A DNA stretch of 64,000 nucleotides from Rhynchosporium graminicola. Its lineage: Eukaryota > Ascomycota > Leotiomycetes > Helotiales > Ploettnerulaceae. The stretch spans positions 539,906 to 603,905 of the forward strand of contig FJUW01000015.1 of assembly GCA_900074885.1 (NCBI GenBank). Reading direction: 5' to 3'. Made by a program: the position numbers and the translations under genes. Positions within the stretch are counted from its first letter, which is position 1. Every line of letters starts with the position of its first letter. The notes under the pieces were generated by a model. The model searched no databases. It was not told the origin of the DNA and worked only from the letters and a program-made list of their open reading frames with translations. This document shows, one piece after another, positions 62,701-64,000 of the stretch.

Positions 62701-63335
62701 TTGCCTGCAGACCGACGCTTCTCCATCGCATACTCACGGGGGCGCTTATAGGTATTTTCGTTGGTGGAGGCCTTGTCGAGGCAAAGGAGGCGTACATTCC
62801 AACTATCTCTTCATACTGATGCAAATATTCCTGATCTGCCGAGAGAGATGCGCCATCATGATGCTCGCAAAAAGCTTCAAAGGTTGGCATTGAGGATTCG
62901 ACCATCGTGATATCGTGCGAGCGGAGGATGATATTGAGTATTTTGAGAACATAAGGCGCGTATAAAGGAAGATCCCTTGGGGCCTTCTCGATCAACGCAG
63001 CCACTATTTGAAGTGTAACCTGAACATTGCTTCAACGTGAAGTCAGCAGCCGATTGATTCTTTCCATGGCCTCTTCAAAGAGGTTTCAACAGCAATCAGC
63101 ATTTCTTGTCGCCCACGTACCCTATTCTCGCCCGCCATACATCGCTGGCTGTCTTCTTCTCTAGGAAGGCTCCCACCTTCTGCACCTTACTACGTCGCGT
63201 TGTCGCGTAGTAAAGCAGGTAGCTCAACTCACTCGAATTTGGCTTGACATCGACGGCACCTTTGGTGGTTCGTGGATAGCACTTCAAGATTAGGACTTGG
63301 TGCTTCGGCCGGCATTTTTGCCGTATTGCGTGCAT
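59798..63335 (-). CDS. EFR3: EFR3, plasma-membrane scaffold of the Stt4 phosphatidylinositol 4-kinase complex
   Basis: Minus-strand exons 63335-63121 and 63029-59798 (91-bp intron) encode 1148 residues. The N-terminus, MHAIRQKCRPKHQVLILKCY followed by VKPNSSELSYLLYYA and KVGAFLEKKTASDVWRARIG, is the fungal EFR3 signature; the N-terminal cysteines are candidate palmitoylation sites. Helical-repeat segments follow (NVQVTLQIVAALIEKAPRDLP onward), and the last third is serine-rich and disordered with basic patches. Efr3 anchors Ypp1 and the PI4-kinase Stt4 at the plasma membrane for PI4P synthesis. The intron ends in AAG rather than CAG or TAG; this is the only acceptor I found that restores the conserved RIGNVQVTLQI. 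The long second exon could also be used from the methionine at 63004, but that would lose the membrane-targeting part. Confidence 0.9.
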
Positions 63336-64000
63336 TGGTTCTGGCCGCGTGAACTGCCAGAATCGCCGTCAAGATGGCCGCTTGTGCAATTGAATCGCGG
63401 GAAAGCGCTCAAGGTTGCGAGTTAGAAAACTAAAAAACTTGAGTCATCTAAATGTACATTCATCATCTGCGGAAGACGAAGACGGCTCAGTCGGAGTAAA
63501 TGAGGGAGGGGTGGGTGGCCAACAGCTGAGTGTAAGTTGATCCTGATTTGTTTTGACGCCCGGAGTTTCCAGACCACACTTGTCCTCGAATAGTGCCACG
63601 TTCATAAATTTGATCCCGCCGAAAGGAGACTAGCGGATATCATGCATAATGACGACGAAGCTCCCAGCTGGCCCAATGTTTACGTCAAACTAGCGAATAC
63701 TTGTAATTAGTTGTATTTCTGCTCACTTTACATCGAGTCTTTTACGCGGCGTACTTACGGCGCAATGAAGATGCGAGATATTGAGTATCAGTCTTGCACC
63801 TCGATGTCTTGAAAGTCATATGCTTCTTCGAGGTCAAGAGGACCCCGATATGGAATGACAAGGTGTCAGTCAACTCTTGATTTTGTTAAGCGCAATCAAG
63901 AACGACGGAACTTTGTGTGTAGATTATGATCCCATTCCAGCACGATGTCAGGCCTTACTATCAACAGATGAACCATCTTCGGCCTCATATGACCGCAGCT
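63336..64000. other. Right edge, intergenic
   Basis: Upstream region of EFR3. No open frame of note; nothing supports another gene before the end of the window. Confidence 0.5.

Overview
This window looks like a chromosomal segment of a filamentous ascomycete. Genes have short introns (mostly 45-60 bp, GT..AG, CTRAY-like branch sites), intergenic spaces are long, and protein families are typical of Pezizomycotina. The style of the proteins suggests Leotiomycetes, perhaps a Botrytis/Sclerotinia relative; that is inference, as no species marker was searched. I see no viral sequence, CRISPR array, operon, rRNA or convincing tRNA.

Layout. 0.3-2.2 kb: ECM3-like auxin-efflux-carrier-family transporter (minus). 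2.2-6.8 kb: gene-poor, with a small cysteine-rich open frame that may be a decayed secreted-protein gene. 6.8-8.8 kb: Pbs2-type MAP kinase kinase of the HOG osmotic pathway (plus). 8.8-14.9 kb: no gene seen. 14.9-17.4 kb: choline/ethanolamine kinase. 18.0-20.4 kb: unrecognised low-complexity protein interrupted by one in-frame TAG. 20.4-23.3 kb: a 259-bp MITE-like element. 23.3-26.2 kb: FLC/TRP-like membrane protein. 27.1-29.5 kb: meiotic cohesin Rec8. 30.7-31.3 kb: hydrophobin-like secreted protein. 31.7-34.6 kb: divergent pair ARPC4 (Arp2/3 subunit) and UBP6 (proteasome deubiquitinase). 35.2-36.3 kb: methyltransferase with an N-terminal hydrophobic segment. 37.2-37.5 kb: small membrane/coiled-coil protein. 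39.7-40.8 kb: UPF0303 protein with a long N-terminal extension. 41.2-42.3 kb: unknown tail-anchored-like protein (minus). 43.5-44.6 kb: intradiol dioxygenase. 44.9-46.1 kb: AKR7-type aldo-keto reductase with a nonsense codon (minus). 47.1-49.6 kb: translation elongation factor EF-1alpha (minus). 49.6-55.3 kb: gene-poor. 55.3-58.4 kb: C2H2 transcription-factor-like gene with several frame breaks (minus). 59.8-63.3 kb: EFR3, the membrane scaffold of the PI4-kinase complex (minus).

Most genes are independent housekeeping or signalling genes, not one pathway. The main points for a second look are the two broken genes (reductase, zinc-finger protein), the in-frame stop in the 18-20 kb gene, the MITE-like element, the hydrophobin-like gene whose last intron decides its eighth cysteine, and several micro-exons or unusual splice sites. 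I found no strong evidence for a wholly new multi-gene system. Exon borders were worked out by eye from frame, splice consensus and remembered family sequence; no search or transcript data were available.
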